Notes under the pieces: model-generated
The model's input: only the letters and a program-made list of their open reading frames with translations
The model's database searches: none
Told to the model about the DNA's origin: nothing
NCBI RefSeq assembly: GCF_918797505.1
Contig: NC_092793.1
Span: forward strand, 48,162,243 to 48,226,242
Origin: Bemisia tabaci
Lineage: Eukaryota; Arthropoda; Insecta; Hemiptera; Aleyrodidae
Direction of reading: 5' to 3'
Length of the DNA stretch: 64,000 nt
Part shown: positions 33,881-45,807 of the stretch, in pieces
How positions within the stretch are numbered: position 1 is the first letter of the stretch
Layout: every line of letters starts with the position of its first letter
Made by a program: the position numbers and the translations under genes

Positions 33881-34000
33881 TGGTGTCATGTTTTGAGACG
33901 AATCGATTGATCTGCCATTTAAGTCTATAAAAAAGGATCGATTTTAAGAGTATACAGCTTGATAATCGATTTTTTTATGGTAGCCTCAAATGGGTGAGCC
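33881..34000. repeat. ATCGAT-rich transposon, truncated copy
   Basis: Contains GATTGATCTGCCATTTAAG, AAAAGGATCGATTTTA and TAGCCTCAAATGGG in family order. The termini are lost. Confidence 0.5.
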
Positions 34001-37000
34001 CAAGGTCCACAGAGGGATCAATCCTTCTTTACAATGTCCTAACGGCAGGAGGCAAGACACCTGAAGAACAATCGGAGAGACGGTTCTACTTCAAAACTTA
34101 GTTGAATTTCGACAATTTTTGTAAGTCAATATAATTGTGGGTAAATATCTTACCAATGTGTTTGGTTTGACCAGTTGAGATGTTGCTGTTAACTTTATCG
34201 CTAAATTATTAGTTATTGTTACTATTGTTTTAATTCCGTATATTTATTGACTTGTTACATGTTAAGACATACAGTGAAATATGTTGAGCACTTATTGTGT
34301 TAAACCATTCCGTTTCATTGCAATGACCGATTGAATGGCATGGTGCCAATCGATCTACCCGTTCCTCATTTAGGCTTTTGAACCCTAAAATACAAAGGAC
34401 GAAGTATACAAAAATGCAGGTATCATGACCAATTGTGAGAAATGACACTTGCCTTCCATGTTAGAGTTCTAGTACGTAACGGGGATTTAATCATTAATTT
34501 AATCATTAATTAATTTAATCATCGAATCGAGTACACAGTTTCAGGGGAGAGACACGGTCGTGGAAACGGGTACGCCGATTTTAGGTCATTCTACTCTTTG
34601 TGAATACCGAATGCGGGGGAAAGAAATTATTCGAGCACATAGGAACAGATTTATATTTGATAGAGCTTTCGGCATGCCTAAACTGTAAACCAGGAACAAA
34701 GTCAGAAACGTCCAACGTCACGTAATTGATGAAGTTATTCCTCATTAAAATTAACCTGAAGTATACATACGTTATTACGTCTCCTAGGACTCTAAAGTCT
34801 CAAGGTACAGTTGATTCTTAGACATCTCCGAAGAGATCCACCGAGGAGATAAAGAGGGTGGGGAGGGGTGCATTATATCAAAATTAAGAGAAGTATCCAT
34901 CGGGAATTCGTTTTTAACTTGACCTCTCAACGTCTGACACGTACTGAAAAACTTTTCCCACGCTTTGATCTTTTTCAAACGTTAATTGTTTTTTTTAAAG
35001 CTGTTTTCAAACGAACAGAAATGAAGGAGATATAATTTTATGGATCACATCTTTGTAAGTTATAGACTCAAAAAAAACCAAGAACGTCCTATATTCAAGA
35101 TACTTTTAACATGAATGACATTTTCATACAAACTTCTGAGAGTAAAATCACACTAAGTTTCAGCACCGTTGACGATGAGATTGACCATGTTGTCTTTGGT
35201 TTTACACCAAATATATCCATTATACGGTCGCCTCCAAAATAGGATCCCCTTTTTTAGCAGGTATTATCCGATTTTTCCCTTCCTTGGTGACTCGGGGATG
35301 TTTTTGAATCAATCATGGATACAATTGTTTGAAGTTGTCAGCTAATCTACAGCTGAAAAATATTTTGTTCAGGTCTGTCAATGAAAAAATGATGGGGTCA
35401 CCAATTTCATCATTGACTTTACATTTACAGTCAAAAAAATTTGTCCGGCATTAAGATATGATACTTGTAAAACACGGGCACCAAAGAGATTTCGGCTCAA
35501 CAAATTGATGAAGTCAAATCTAAAAAACACTAAGCTAGCACTCTTCTCACATCTGTAGAACATACTTTTGGATGAGCGAGTGTGAAGTAGAGAAAAGAAG
35601 CGATATTGGTCGAAATGATGTAATTTTTACAACATCGTGCTTTTAAAAAATGTTCTGATATTTTCATGTGGAAGATCTAGAGGTTCGTGGATTTTCAATT
35701 CTGAATTTTTTCAAATAATAAATCGTACTCTTCCTGAGAGTGCTTTGGTAGCAGGATGAAATCATTTTGATTCTTTATGGATTCCATAGAATACGTGCTT
35801 TAAGGTTGTATTGATTTCTTTCGATGCTATATTTATCTGCAGTGAGGAGGGTGATATTACAGTCGATGTAGTATTCTAATTTCCTTTGTGCTCGTGTTTA
35901 GTTTTTTTCAACCTCAAAATTTTAATTTATCATCTCTTGAAAGATAGTGAAGTATCGGTGATTATGCTGGTCCATCTAGGTGACTTACATTAATCTTTTA
36001 GGAATATTAACTGTGATGGACAGATTATGAATGTTTAGTTGATCAAATGTATTTGTAAGTGTTGAATGTTTGCCCCGGACATTGATCCGGATCTGTGTAA
36101 AAATACCACTAAGTGTATGAATCTAACCTCACCGCCGACGCGCCGCAAATGGAAAAGCAAAAATATTTTGAAAACAGTCAGCAATTGTGTGTTCAACTTA
36201 AGTGTCAAATTCTGCTGGAGTTTCACCACGGTTCCGTGTTAATGAAATTCCATTATTTAAATATTTTTGTAATTTCTTATTATTATTTTGTAAAAATTTC
36301 TTTGCACCCTTCGGTGCATAGCTAGCCTGTGAGAGGAACAAATATCCAGTAAAATAAACAAATTAAAAAATTAAAACAATTGAAAAATTAAAACAAGCGT
36401 TTCATCATTTTCCTTCTTCTTCTCATGTTGCGCACCCCTGCATACTCCCTTAACTTTAATTATTCTTTCTTCATTTTTAAAATGTGCATTTTTTACGATT
36501 GCACGAAGTGTATGACAACAAGTAAGTAGGGTGAACTACGAGAAAGGGTGAAAAGAGTTAATATTAAAAGTCCAGGATATCTTCATCCGTTGTTGAATCT
36601 CACTTAACTACAAAATACTTCAAAATCAAAGAAGTATAAGCGTTCGTCTGATTTCAGTTGTCATCGCTCTATAACTTTAATAAAAAAGGCTGATGATAGG
36701 TGGAAAATATGAAGAAACTTTTTAACACACCGTACCTATTACACAAATGTTTTCTTGAACTCAATAAGAATATGAGTTTATCTTGTATCTAGTATCTAGA
36801 GGAACACAGATGCATGATAATACGTGCGAAGACGATATAACTGAGCCTAACGGTAGAGCAGCTACCAAAGTGTCTCGATTTTTGTTTGAAACATTGATAA
36901 AAAATGTTTACTGCATCATGAAAAGGATAAAATCGTGCAATATTCAACGTAGAATCGTTACGAAGAATAATTCGGAATATTATACCAGAAACTTAGAAAC

Positions 37001-37404
37001 ATTATTTATTTATTTTTTTTTCAAAATGATAAGACTTTTATGATTTCGCCACGACTTGGAGTCGAATCGCTATCTGAATTGTATAAACTTTTTAAAGAAA
37101 AACTTGTAGAATTTACGGGTGGTAAAATCAGAGGTAAAATGAAATATTGGTATGACGCAAAAGTGCATTTATCATGGAATACGATCGCAAGGTGTGGGTT
37201 TCACAGTAATCATTACATAATGTCACACTTGTGCAAAGATTCCCCAACGGTTCGTTTTTCAAGCAGGTGTTACATTTATAACTTTCCTCTTGCAGTAAGT
37301 ATTGCATCTTAATTCCTTTTACCTCTCATTGTTTCCTTAATCTACAGTAAAAAACGCCTGAAGGTTATTATTATATTTTTTTCTTTTTTTAAAAAAAACA
37401 TAAC

Positions 37405-37534
37405 ATGGATGCAGAATGTTTTTGGCGCCATTCAAAATATTACGTTCAGCTACTTATCTTTTTTCTCGCTTTAAGTTTTGAATTCGCCGAGAGCTTTGAC
37501 TACAAAAACAATCAAATGGCCCCCATTATACTAG
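37405..37534 (+). CDS. PLA2G15: phospholipase gene 1 exon 1, signal peptide
   Basis: ATG at 37405 (context AACATGG). The donor CTAG|GTAGGT ends the exon one base into a codon. It encodes a basic start, a hydrophobic core LLIFFLALSF, a small-residue region AES and MAPIIL, the first conserved strand. The start was chosen because it gives a normal signal peptide just ahead of the conserved PIILVPG. Confidence 0.8.
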
Positions 37535-40500
37535 GTAGGTCATAAAGTTCATTTATATTACTAGTCATATTGAGATAGGTTGATCGATAATGTGCTTTCC
37601 TTACTCATTAATCCTGGGTTACCTATATCATAGTGAAAATAATTCTTTGAAGAGCCATAGAGAGGGAATGGCTTCTAATTTCAATCGCTACTTGGGCCGA
37701 TTCAATTATATTATGAATCAAAGCAACTAGAATAGAAAGAAGAGCTACCATCAAATCCTCGCAGGTTGGAGTTTGACAGAATTTTCTGCGGCGCAGAGCA
37801 TGTGAATATTACACTTAAAAAATCCTTGACTTTTCTATATTGATTCCTGTGCAGAGCATGTTTTCTGGCCTACTTTACTGCCGTGCTAAGGAAGAACGCC
37901 GTATTGAGCCTTCAGGCGTTGCCAAGTGTCTACCACTAAAAACCGAAATTAATGAGAAAATTGTGAATATTATTTTCCAAAAATTTCAGACACTTTTGTC
38001 CGTAATTTAATCTAAATTAACTGAAAATTTCAAGGAAAAACATGCATGAATGTTGTCAAAAAAATATGTTTAATGAAGGGAAATTTGGCAACTCTCGAAT
38101 GGTCATACGGCGTTCTCCCTTAGCACGGCAGTATAAAAATTTAACGTTGAAATAGGAATGTGCGTAGCTTCCATGTCCGCTTTGTTTCGTCAATTCGGCC
38201 TCTTTTTAGTCCAAGTTTCAGTTGGACGTATTTCTACCAAACAGACCTATGTGGAGGTGAGAAATATGGGGTGTGCTCGTCGAAGCTGCATAAGAAGCAA
38301 TGTAAAAGTGGGCGTGATTCCTTTTGTAGAATTGGAAAAGCGGGATTTTACATTCTATCAAACAGACCTATGTGCCAACTGAATGCGGGAGTCATGAGCC
38401 GCGGGCATGGCAAGAGAGCGTTGTGCACAGGGCTCATGAGTTAAACACTCCCTCCAACGATCTCCCCCTCGCTAGAGTGCGCACTTTCATTGCCGCTGAC
38501 GTCACTGGCGCTTTATTATTCTCATTCACTCTTACGCAAAGAGAACTAACGAGCACACCCCATATTTCTCACTTGCACATAGGTCTGTTTGGTAGAAATA
38601 CGTCCAGTTAAGAAACGATACTGCTTCACTAACTGTTCTCATTTGAAAATGTACTAAGCCGCCGCCGCCGCCGCCGCGCTGCGGTAATTGAAGTTGGGAA
38701 GCAATTTTCATTAATTGTTCCAAACAGAGAAACTTGCATTAAATTTGGCGTAAAAAGATTGACCCGAGCACTAAATTTTCAGCTCTAAAAATAAGTCTAA
38801 CCGATTCGCTTGCTCTAATATGCACAAGTATCATGTTCAAAGTTCCAGGGGTTGCCGGTACCAAAATCGAAGCAAAATATCACACGACTGGACACCCTAG
38901 GGGATGCGATGAAGATTCGGACTGGGAATTAATATGGATCAACCTCAAAGCAGCGGCCGGTGGCTTACCCCTGAGATGTTGGGTATGGAGCTTGGATTTC
39001 TCTTTTTACATTCCCACAAATTAGCGCACACGATATTACTTAGTAGGAAGAGTGGAGAGTATTGAAAGTGTCCAAACATCAGGGGGAATAAGTAAATAAT
39101 TAGAAAGAAAAAAGTAGCTGCTCTACACCAAAGATATGGATGATTTGGACCCGCCTAACTTAGTTTGTGCAGTAGACTGACAACTTTGCTTTTATACACC
39201 TATAGAAAATTAATAAATTCCAGGAATTGCAGTCAGTGGGTTAGTGGTAGTTAGTCGGCAGCACCAATCGGAGGTAATCTAACTATAAGTTAGCAATACC
39301 AACTTTTTCCTTAGCGCATATCTCAATCTATATCAGTCTGGCAGAGATAAAATGGGTTTCAGGACATTCCCTCAACGATTTTTTGTCCGCGCACCTGTTT
39401 TGTTCAACAGTTTACGTCCATGCGTAAAATAAGCAACAGTGACTTGGTCTAAGTGTTATATTTTAGTCCGTATAGAAAATTATATTGAAAATATTGAAAT
39501 GAAAAAATTGAGAGAGAAGGAGGACTTGTTGCGGTAACTCGCTTTTTAAATGAAATGTTACTCCCTTCTTCTGATTTATCATTTTAAATGGGCATGGGTA
39601 AACACTTGGTTTTATTTCTATCCTTAAAATTTCGGATATAAAATTAACCTTTTGTAAACTTTTTTTAATGAAAACATTACTTTATTTTAAAAACATTTAC
39701 ATTTTCAAAACGTGGCAAATATCTATAAAATCTGTTCCGAGCGATGGTATCGATATTAAAGTCAATGAGCAGTAATTGTGTTGAAAGAAACTATAAAAAA
39801 TGAATAACAGGGGAAATAAACCGAGAAGCACACAATTTTTAGTTTTAGCCCATTTGTATACTTACATCGATCTTTTAGAGTCAAATACATCCTATTTTAA
39901 ACGTTTGGTTGGGCGTGCACCACAATGTAGCACAGTAAAAGCACAAAATATAAAAGAAATAATTCATTAGCTTTGGAGATCATTAAATTTTACAAGTAAC
40001 TACCTTAATATTTACAAAACATACATTATATTTTCCTTTCATGCATTTATTTTTTTCATCATTTAAATGAGAGTAATCCATGCAAAAATCACGAGTTGAA
40101 AAACGCTGACCCCGCAAGTTTCAATAATAGGGCCTAACATAAAGCGGAGTGACGCGACGTGCTGCCAGCACGAAACGCGCACTGGCGCCTACAAACCTGA
40201 GGGGATACTTCACGCATTGCGCAATGCGTGGAGTATCCCCTTAGGTTTGTAGGCGCCAATGCGCGTTGCGTGCTGGCCGGCCAGCCGCCGCGCGCCGCAG
40301 CGTGCCACCCGCGGCGCTTCACTGTTTCACAACAGAGGTATTGTACAGTATGATATGAAATTGAAGAAGCACCAACTTATTAAGAATGACAGGCATCCAT
40401 TAAGAGTACGGAACTTACCTCGCAAAATAAATCGAGATAAAAGAGATAAAGACACATTCTTGAGTATGCCGTTAAGAAGATTTTATTTTGAATCAAGAAA

Positions 40501-43500
40501 ATAGGTGAACAAAATCGGGTTTTTGCTTGATGTAGGTGACTTTCCAGGTCTAGAGATTGTCTTTGTGTTTAGAGATCCTGCAAGCAGGGGGTCAGAGTCG
40601 ATGTTGTGAACAGTTTAAAAAGAAACAAAAAAGCCATCATAAAATCGTTCACACATGAAATGAAGGGGAATTTTGGTTATTTCCTTTTTCCTGTCAGCTA
40701 TAAAGATCAACCCGCCCTTTGTTTTTATACCTTTTATTATATGAATTATTGAAATATGCAAATAGACCTATTGGACATATTCAGGTTTACAGGTACCGAT
40801 TGTTCTACGATAGAGCTGCGCACCGATGTCGTAACCAAGCCGGTGTTGAGACACGCGTTGTGGGGAGATTCGGGAGCCTGAAGCCAGTCGACTACTTGTC
40901 GAAAGACCCTTTCTCTCGAATCGGCACGAACTATTTTAACGACATGTCTGACGCGTTAAAGGACAGTGGTTACTCAACGGACATAAATTTGAAGGCGGCC
41001 GGCTACGATGGACGCTATGCACCCAGTGAGTACAGATATCAGTACATAATAAGTCTACGAATAAATACAAAAACGAGACAGTACCAATACACCATTTTTT
41101 TAAGCTGTAAGGTACATACATAAGAGCTAGTTTCAGTACTCTTCCCCTCTCCGGCGCTCTTTTACACTTAATCGTCACACTGCCATGCTAAAGTAGAACG
41201 TCGTATGAACATTTGAGAGTTGCCAAATTTCCTCCGATGAAATGTATATTTTTGAGGAAAGTTAGGAATATTTTTCCGATAAATTTTTAAAAACTTCAGG
41301 TAAAATTGCAAACAAAATTATCTGAAACATTGAAAGAAAAATATTTACAAATTTTTCCGGAGGACATTTGGCAACGCGTAATTGTTCATACGGCGTTCTT
41401 CCTTAGCACGGCAACACAGTCCTCTATCCTCCCATAGCTCCTCAGAAAGATGCCCTCCCTCATTTCTTTTAATACCTCCTGTAGACGCCCTTACGGCGCG
41501 CAAAGGACCCCTTTGTCTCCTCTTAGGAGGAGCCCAATCAAGTATCGTGTTCGACAGGCTTCTCTTCTGTGATCCTGCCCACATGGCTATACCCGAAAAG
41601 CTGTTCGGTTCATAGACAGATCCAAGAGGGGGGGCGTGGGGCCCTTCGCGGGTGCCCAAAATGAAGAAGGAAGGAACTGAGGAAAGAAGAAGTGAAGACG
41701 CTTACATTTGAGGGGCTTGGAGGACAAGGCGCATAAGTGCAGTTTTTTAAATCATTGAGGTATTGATGAATTTAAGTAAAACTAGTTTTAAAGCATACTC
41801 TGTGAAAAATTCGCTCTCAAATTGCAATTTATAAGCATCGAAAAGTCAGTTTTTTGAAGTTGCTCTCCATCATGAGGATCCACTTATTTTCAAAATTCCA
41901 AACACGTATTTCTCGAAATAGTAAATACTACATTTATGCTCCTTGTCCTCCAAGCCTCTCATTTGCTGATTACTCAAGATCAAATTGACTCAAGCTACAT
42001 AACAGATGCGTCAACAATTTTCTGAGGGAGACCCCCGGACCCTGTTTTCGCCCTTTCCACTTTAAGCTGTCTAGATTCGCTAATATAGTTTGGTCGTAAC
42101 GTAAAAAAATGTAATTGAATTACGCATTAAGAATTAAGATGAGGAGGACATTGCATAGCTTTACGATAAATATTTTACGATTATCTCGGTACATGACCCT
42201 GTTTAAAATTCACTAGAGCAAAAGAAAAACTTAGAGTCTTGAAGCAGACAGTTTGCAACTACACTGCTATTTTCTCTATGGCGTATAACGCTCAGTTTCC
42301 CCCGGTGATGACATATATGTTCAAAGAGTTGAAAAAATATCCTGCTTTAACTTTGTTTCTGTGTCAGTACAACAGAAGGAGTTCGGGTATTTCGACAGGT
42401 TCACGGAGCTTGTTGAGAAAGTTGCAACCGACTCGAAACGGAAAGTGTCGATTGTTTCGCACAGTATGGGAGGTTTGGTGGCCGCATATTTCCTCGGGTT
42501 GAAATCTCAAGAATGGAAAGACAAATACATACACAACTTCGTCGCCGTATCCACGCCATGGCTGGGAAGTGTATTTGCTCTGGAGAGCTATATCTTAGGT
42601 AAGATGACAGAAAACAATAGAAACAAAGAAAATGAATGAGTTGGCTCCCGAAGGTGTATCGGTAGTTAAAATCGAAAAATGCATATCTCCGGTTTCATCT
42701 TTGCAAATCTCCTACTAAGTCTTATTTTTTTTTTAGAAACGAACTAGTAAAAAGTTTATCTTGAAATTCTCTGCGATATTACTGATACACAGATTCAATG
42801 CTATTCATACAAAATTTAAAAACAAGTCTTTGGTTAGACTCGTATTAAGCAAACATAATTTAGGTGGCGATTTTCAAATATATCTCTGGAGATCTACATT
42901 TTTTTGCTGCAGTATCTTAATCCTAGTCCATTTATTTAGAATCTAATATTCCTCTGTCCCTATTTTAAAAGTGGCTCTTCAGCCAATTGCTTTACAAGTA
43001 AGCCAACACAATTCTTTAAACATTTTATGATGCAAAATTTAATAAAAAGAGCTTTCTTTATGATAAATCCTTACCTGATTTATTTTAAAATTAGCGCTGA
43101 TTAAAGAAAATATATGTAATGGCATTACAGGTAACCAGTGGCTTGGCCTGCTTGGAGATATATCGATTAATCTGTCATTTAAACTTTTGGAAAAGGATCA
43201 ATAAATAGGGCGTTCGCAACGGAAACCTTATCAATAATCGATTTTTTACTATAGCTTCAAATGGGGAATTATCGAAAATCGATCATTTTTTAATTTGACT
43301 CCAACGGCATTGAAAATTATTGAAGATCCAGTATAGATCCTCTTCAAAATACCGGATACGCATTACGCAACCCAGATTTCATGGTTTTCGTATTGTTGTG
43401 TTGATTGCATACTCTCTCAGTTGAAGGGGTTTTATTTTGCACGAATGAATCATAGTATGTGAATGCGATAGAAACCCCCGAATAGAATATTATACCTTGA

Positions 43501-45807
43501 TTTATCATGAATTCTGTAAAACAAGTGCCTGGATGGGCATGGTCTTTTGGCAACGGTTCTTGAAGATCATCTAAGATTGACGAACCTACACATTAGGCGT
43601 ATTTGATGGACTAGAGGTAAGCTAGGATGAAGCGCCACGGACATAGATTAGTCTGGACTTTTACCCAGAGTGTGCGTGTAACACCCTGTAGAATTTCTAA
43701 AATCATTTTGGAGACAATTTCGCCCTTTCTGCTCAAAGCGTATTTAATTTGCCACCATCGAGATACAGTAGTTAAGGAACAGTATTCGAGGATTTCTCAT
43801 AATATTAACGACACAGGGGTAATTTACTATTTGAAGATATTGAGCATTAATGCTCGGGAACAGAAAAAAAAATTTAAGAAAGGGGAAAAACATACTTGTT
43901 TGAAGGTACTTCATTGATTTCATTTCAGGAACATACATATTCAGACTATTAGACAGGGTAGTTTAAAAGTGATACTTGAAGTTCTCATTTTCGAATAGAA
44001 TGTATCACTTCCGTTAAAGACCAAAAACTGGTGGGTTGAGAAAGTATCAAGTGGTTCAGGGATCACCTTGAGGGGAGGAAGGAGACCTCTAGCCGACGAC
44101 GTACCTCTCTAGCGTTTGAAGGCACCTTTATTACAAATTACAACGCCGAGCAAAACCAATGAGACAAGTTATACGCCCTCTCAGAGTCCTCATTTAGATC
44201 TCTTTTTGTTCGGAACTAGGAACAAATTACGGGGTTCCAACATTTAAAAAGTCACTAATGAAAGAGCTCGTGAGGACATTTCAATCAGTGGCGTTTCTCT
44301 TGCCGGCAGAAGAAGCTTTTGGTGAGACAGTTCTAGTCGATTGGACTCTCAAAAACAAGAAATACACTGCCAAGGACTACAAGCAATTATTCACGTAAGC
44401 ACAGTACATTTTTGTGGAAAATCTGGTGGCCAGCTGATCTATTATTTAAGAATAACTTTTTTATGTTTTTAATCCCTCCTCAGCATTCAAAAAAGAGTTT
44501 GTGATCTCAGAGTCAACAATAAGAGGGGGTGGGGTTTTTGAACTCAAAATTTAATGGAGGGTGATTTACTCCATCCTCATGTACCTAGAGAAAGCTTTTA
44601 CTCGTCCCTAAAATATATTTATACAAAGTTTACAAAGGGTGTTTTCTCTGCAAAAAAAGTTTAGAAAAAACGTGTCATTGCGGACCAGGAATATCAGCAT
44701 ACTGGAGATAATTCACTTGAATTTCTTAGCCTTTGCACCTTCATTGATTAGACCATTTTATGTAAATAAAATGAATGGAAAATATTGAAAAAAGAGAGAT
44801 TGGTCTCGACAATATCAATTGATACATCGATGCTCGAAAAGCAGTATAACCCTATATCTTCATTGCTTGCATCTTGTTTGAAATTGTTTCTACAAAACAT
44901 TCTGGCAAAAGAGGGGGAAAAGGAAAGAAGTTTTTCAGAAATGACGTTGACTAGTTTTCCAAAGAAAAAATAAATTATGATAGGGAGTTGCAACGTCTCA
45001 AATGTAGATACGTGGTTGCGCACTTTGGCCATCGATGTGTATCAGTTTATTCATGCTTACTCTGTGTTTGGTTTCCACCAGGGACCTTCAATATGAGGAC
45101 GGATATTTAATCAGAGAGGATGTTCGCTCCTTCTTCCCTGTTGATATCGATAAGCTAGGAGTTAAGGTGGTTTGCATATACTCGAATCTCAACAAAATTG
45201 AGACCCTCCAGAGGTAAGTAATAGAAATATTAATTTTAAAAAAGATCATGTTATTCTTACTCAATCTAAAATGGGTTAGTCAACCTGCCTCTGGTGCAGA
45301 GGCTAAATTCGTTTGCAAATGATCGTTTAATTTTAAGTACCTGCAACGTAAATCATAAATTTTCATCAGAAAAATATAACTGAAAAATAAAAATACAGAA
45401 GAATAAGGCCTGCGCAACATCAGCCTGAAAAAGTGCTCTCTCAATGACCGTTATTTTCTGTAAAGGAACTTTTTCGTGACTTAGAACCTCGACATGGCTC
45501 GTTAAATCTCGACTTGTTGTTGTTGATAATCGATCTTTGAATGTGCGATCTTAAATATGCTGAGATACGCTCGCTTTTGATTTGTTTCAGGTATGAAATC
45601 GCAGATGACATATTGAATCCAAAATCGGTTAAGTCACATTTTGTTGAGGGCGATGGAACAGTGACGCTGAATAGTTTGCAACATTGCGACAAATTCAAGA
45701 ATGTAACAGTAAAAGTTTTCCAGGGGTACGACCACCTGAAAATCATATTTAAGGATGACGTGATCGACTTTATCCAATCCGTCACAGTAAATGCACAATC
45801 GCTGTAA
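37405..45807 (+). CDS. PLA2G15: LCAT-family phospholipase, group XV phospholipase A2-like, gene 1 (seven exons, 421 aa)
   Basis: The exons 37405-37534, 38843-38982, 40785-41025, 42368-42598, 44220-44394, 45082-45213 and 45591-45807 join without a frame break (1266 nt). The family is lysosomal phospholipase A2/LCAT, alpha/beta hydrolases that act on glycerophospholipids, with transacylase activity, in lysosomes or outside the cell. Visible features are an N-terminal hydrophobic signal (YYVQLLIFFLALSFEFA), the PIILVPGVAGTKIEAK strand-loop, a Cys65-Cys89 pair with the human-like 24-residue spacing, and nucleophile Ser203 in VSHSMGG. STPWLGS, Asp371 in GDGTV and His398 in GYDHLKI complete the set. 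The length matches human PLA2G15 (412 aa). A paralogue follows in tandem at 50715-58404. Confidence 0.92.
37878..38131. mobile_element. TGCCGTGCTAAGG short transposon, copy 3, in intron 1 of gene 1
   Basis: The ends CTGCCGTGCTAAGGAAGAAC and TTCTCCCTTAGCACGGCAG are nearly perfect inverses. Length is 254 bp. It is well preserved. Confidence 0.75.
38218..38611. mobile_element. element with 60-bp inverted arms, intron 1 of gene 1
   Basis: The left arm (38218-38282) and right arm (38550-38611) are near-perfect inverses sharing CGTATTTCTACCAAACAGAC and AAATATGGGGTGTGCTCG. An extra internal half-copy of ACAGACCTATGTG lies near 38362. The interior is GC-richer and noncoding. Confidence 0.7.
38843..38982 (+). 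CDS. PLA2G15: phospholipase gene 1 exon 2
   Basis: Acceptor TCAAAG ends at 38842 and donor TTGG|GTATGG at 38982. The alternative AG six bases downstream would lose the conserved Val-Pro of VPGVAG, so the upstream site is preferred. It encodes VPGVAGTKIEAKY through a disulfide-bounded loop (Cys65 to Cys89) containing DWELIWINLKAA and ends on Trp90. Confidence 0.88.
39358..40500. repeat. second copy of the long-terminal-repeat element, right end missing
   Basis: Collinear with 25058-26190: the GTCAACGATTTTTTGTCCGC terminus, TAAAATAAGCAACAGTGACT, the GC-rich hairpin, and CATTAAGAATGACAGGCATC-type blocks up to about 40436. The right inverted terminus found in the first copy is not seen. It lies in intron 2 of gene 1. 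Confidence 0.65.
40165..40276. repeat. GC-rich hairpin, copy 2, about 112 bp
   Basis: GGCGCCTACAAACCTGAGGG pairs with CCCTTAGGTTTGTAGGCGCC. Pairing extends outward through CCAGCACGAAACGCGC and GCGCGTTGCGTGCTGG. The arm next to the centre (GGGGATACTTCACGCATTGC) is almost fully complementary. Confidence 0.85.
40785..41025 (+). CDS. PLA2G15: phospholipase gene 1 exon 3
   Basis: Acceptor ATTCAG ends at 40784 and donor CCCA|GTGAGT at 41025. Length 241 nt, identical to gene 2 exon 3. It encodes VYRYRLFYDRAAHRC, then GVETRVVGRFGSLKPVDYL and the conserved GYDGRYAP. Asp99 replaces the glycosylated Asn seen at the equivalent spot in gene 2. Confidence 0.93.
41181..41413. mobile_element. TGCCGTGCTAAGG short transposon, copy 4 (holds the Helitron empty site)
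   Basis: The ends TGCCATGCTAAAGTAGAACG and CGTTCTTCCTTAGCACGGCA are inverted. ACAC lies on each side (41177-41180 and 41414-41417), a possible 4-bp duplication. Its segment 41299-41318 is the uninterrupted counterpart of the site where the 22304-23690 Helitron inserted. Confidence 0.75.
41710..41960. mobile_element. GAGGGGCTTGGAGGACA short transposon, copy 2
   Basis: The ends GAGGGGCTTGGAGGACAAGG and CTTGTCCTCCAAGCCTCTC are inverted. The element is flanked by ATTT at 41706-41709 and 41961-41964. Length 251 bp, in intron 3 of gene 1. Confidence 0.75.
42368..42598 (+). CDS. PLA2G15: phospholipase gene 1 exon 4, catalytic serine
   Basis: Acceptor TGTCAG ends at 42367 and donor TTAG|GTAAGA at 42598. 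It carries FTELVEKVATDSKRKVSIVS then HSMGGLVAAYFL (nucleophile elbow, Ser203), QEWKDKYI and VAVSTPWLGS. The fourth residue after the Ser-containing turn is as expected for the family. Confidence 0.95.
43136..43300. mobile_element. ATCGAT-rich palindromic transposon, CAGTGGC family, in intron 4 of gene 1
   Basis: Starts CAGTGGCTTGGCCTGC and contains CGTTCGCAACGGAAACC, AATAATCGATTTTTTACTA and AAATCGATCATT. The right end is diverged. Confidence 0.55.
44220..44394 (+). CDS. PLA2G15: phospholipase gene 1 exon 5
   Basis: Acceptor AACTAG ends at 44219 and donor TCAC|GTAAGC at 44394. Length 175 nt, equal to gene 2 exon 5. It encodes GTNYGVPTFKKSLMKELVRT, FQSVAFLLPAEEAFG and YTAKDYKQLFT. By hand, 41 of 59 residues match gene 2. 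Confidence 0.93.
45082..45213 (+). CDS. PLA2G15: phospholipase gene 1 exon 6
   Basis: Acceptor CACCAG ends at 45081 and donor CAGAG|GTAAGT at 45213. It encodes DLQYEDGYLIREDVRSFFPV and LGVKVVCIYSNL, the strand leading to the catalytic Asp region. Confidence 0.92.
45591..45807 (+). CDS. PLA2G15: phospholipase gene 1 exon 7, catalytic Asp and His
   Basis: Acceptor GTTTCAG ends at 45590; stop TAA at 45805-45807. It encodes SHFVEGDGTVTLNSLQHC (Asp371), a sequon NVT at Asn387, GYDHLKIIF (His398) and a C-terminus ending NAQSL. A possible AATAAA signal lies 500 bp downstream at 46310-46315. Confidence 0.95.

Larger units (their letters stand above)
30741..37404. other. intergenic, mostly featureless AT-rich DNA
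   Basis: Apart from ATCGAT transposons at 32596-32759 and 33881-34000 I see no repeats or genes. Short open frames such as 36783-37043 and 37040-37312 lack protein character. Confidence 0.5.

Noticed and set aside
36783..37312. Two adjacent open frames of 86 and 90 codons just upstream of phospholipase gene 1
   Set aside because: No family resemblance, no plausible splice to the gene, and AT-rich composition typical of chance frames.
38849..38982. Alternative start of phospholipase gene 1 exon 2 at the AG of TTCCAG
   Set aside because: It stays in frame but deletes Val-Pro from the conserved VPG loop, which the paralogue keeps.
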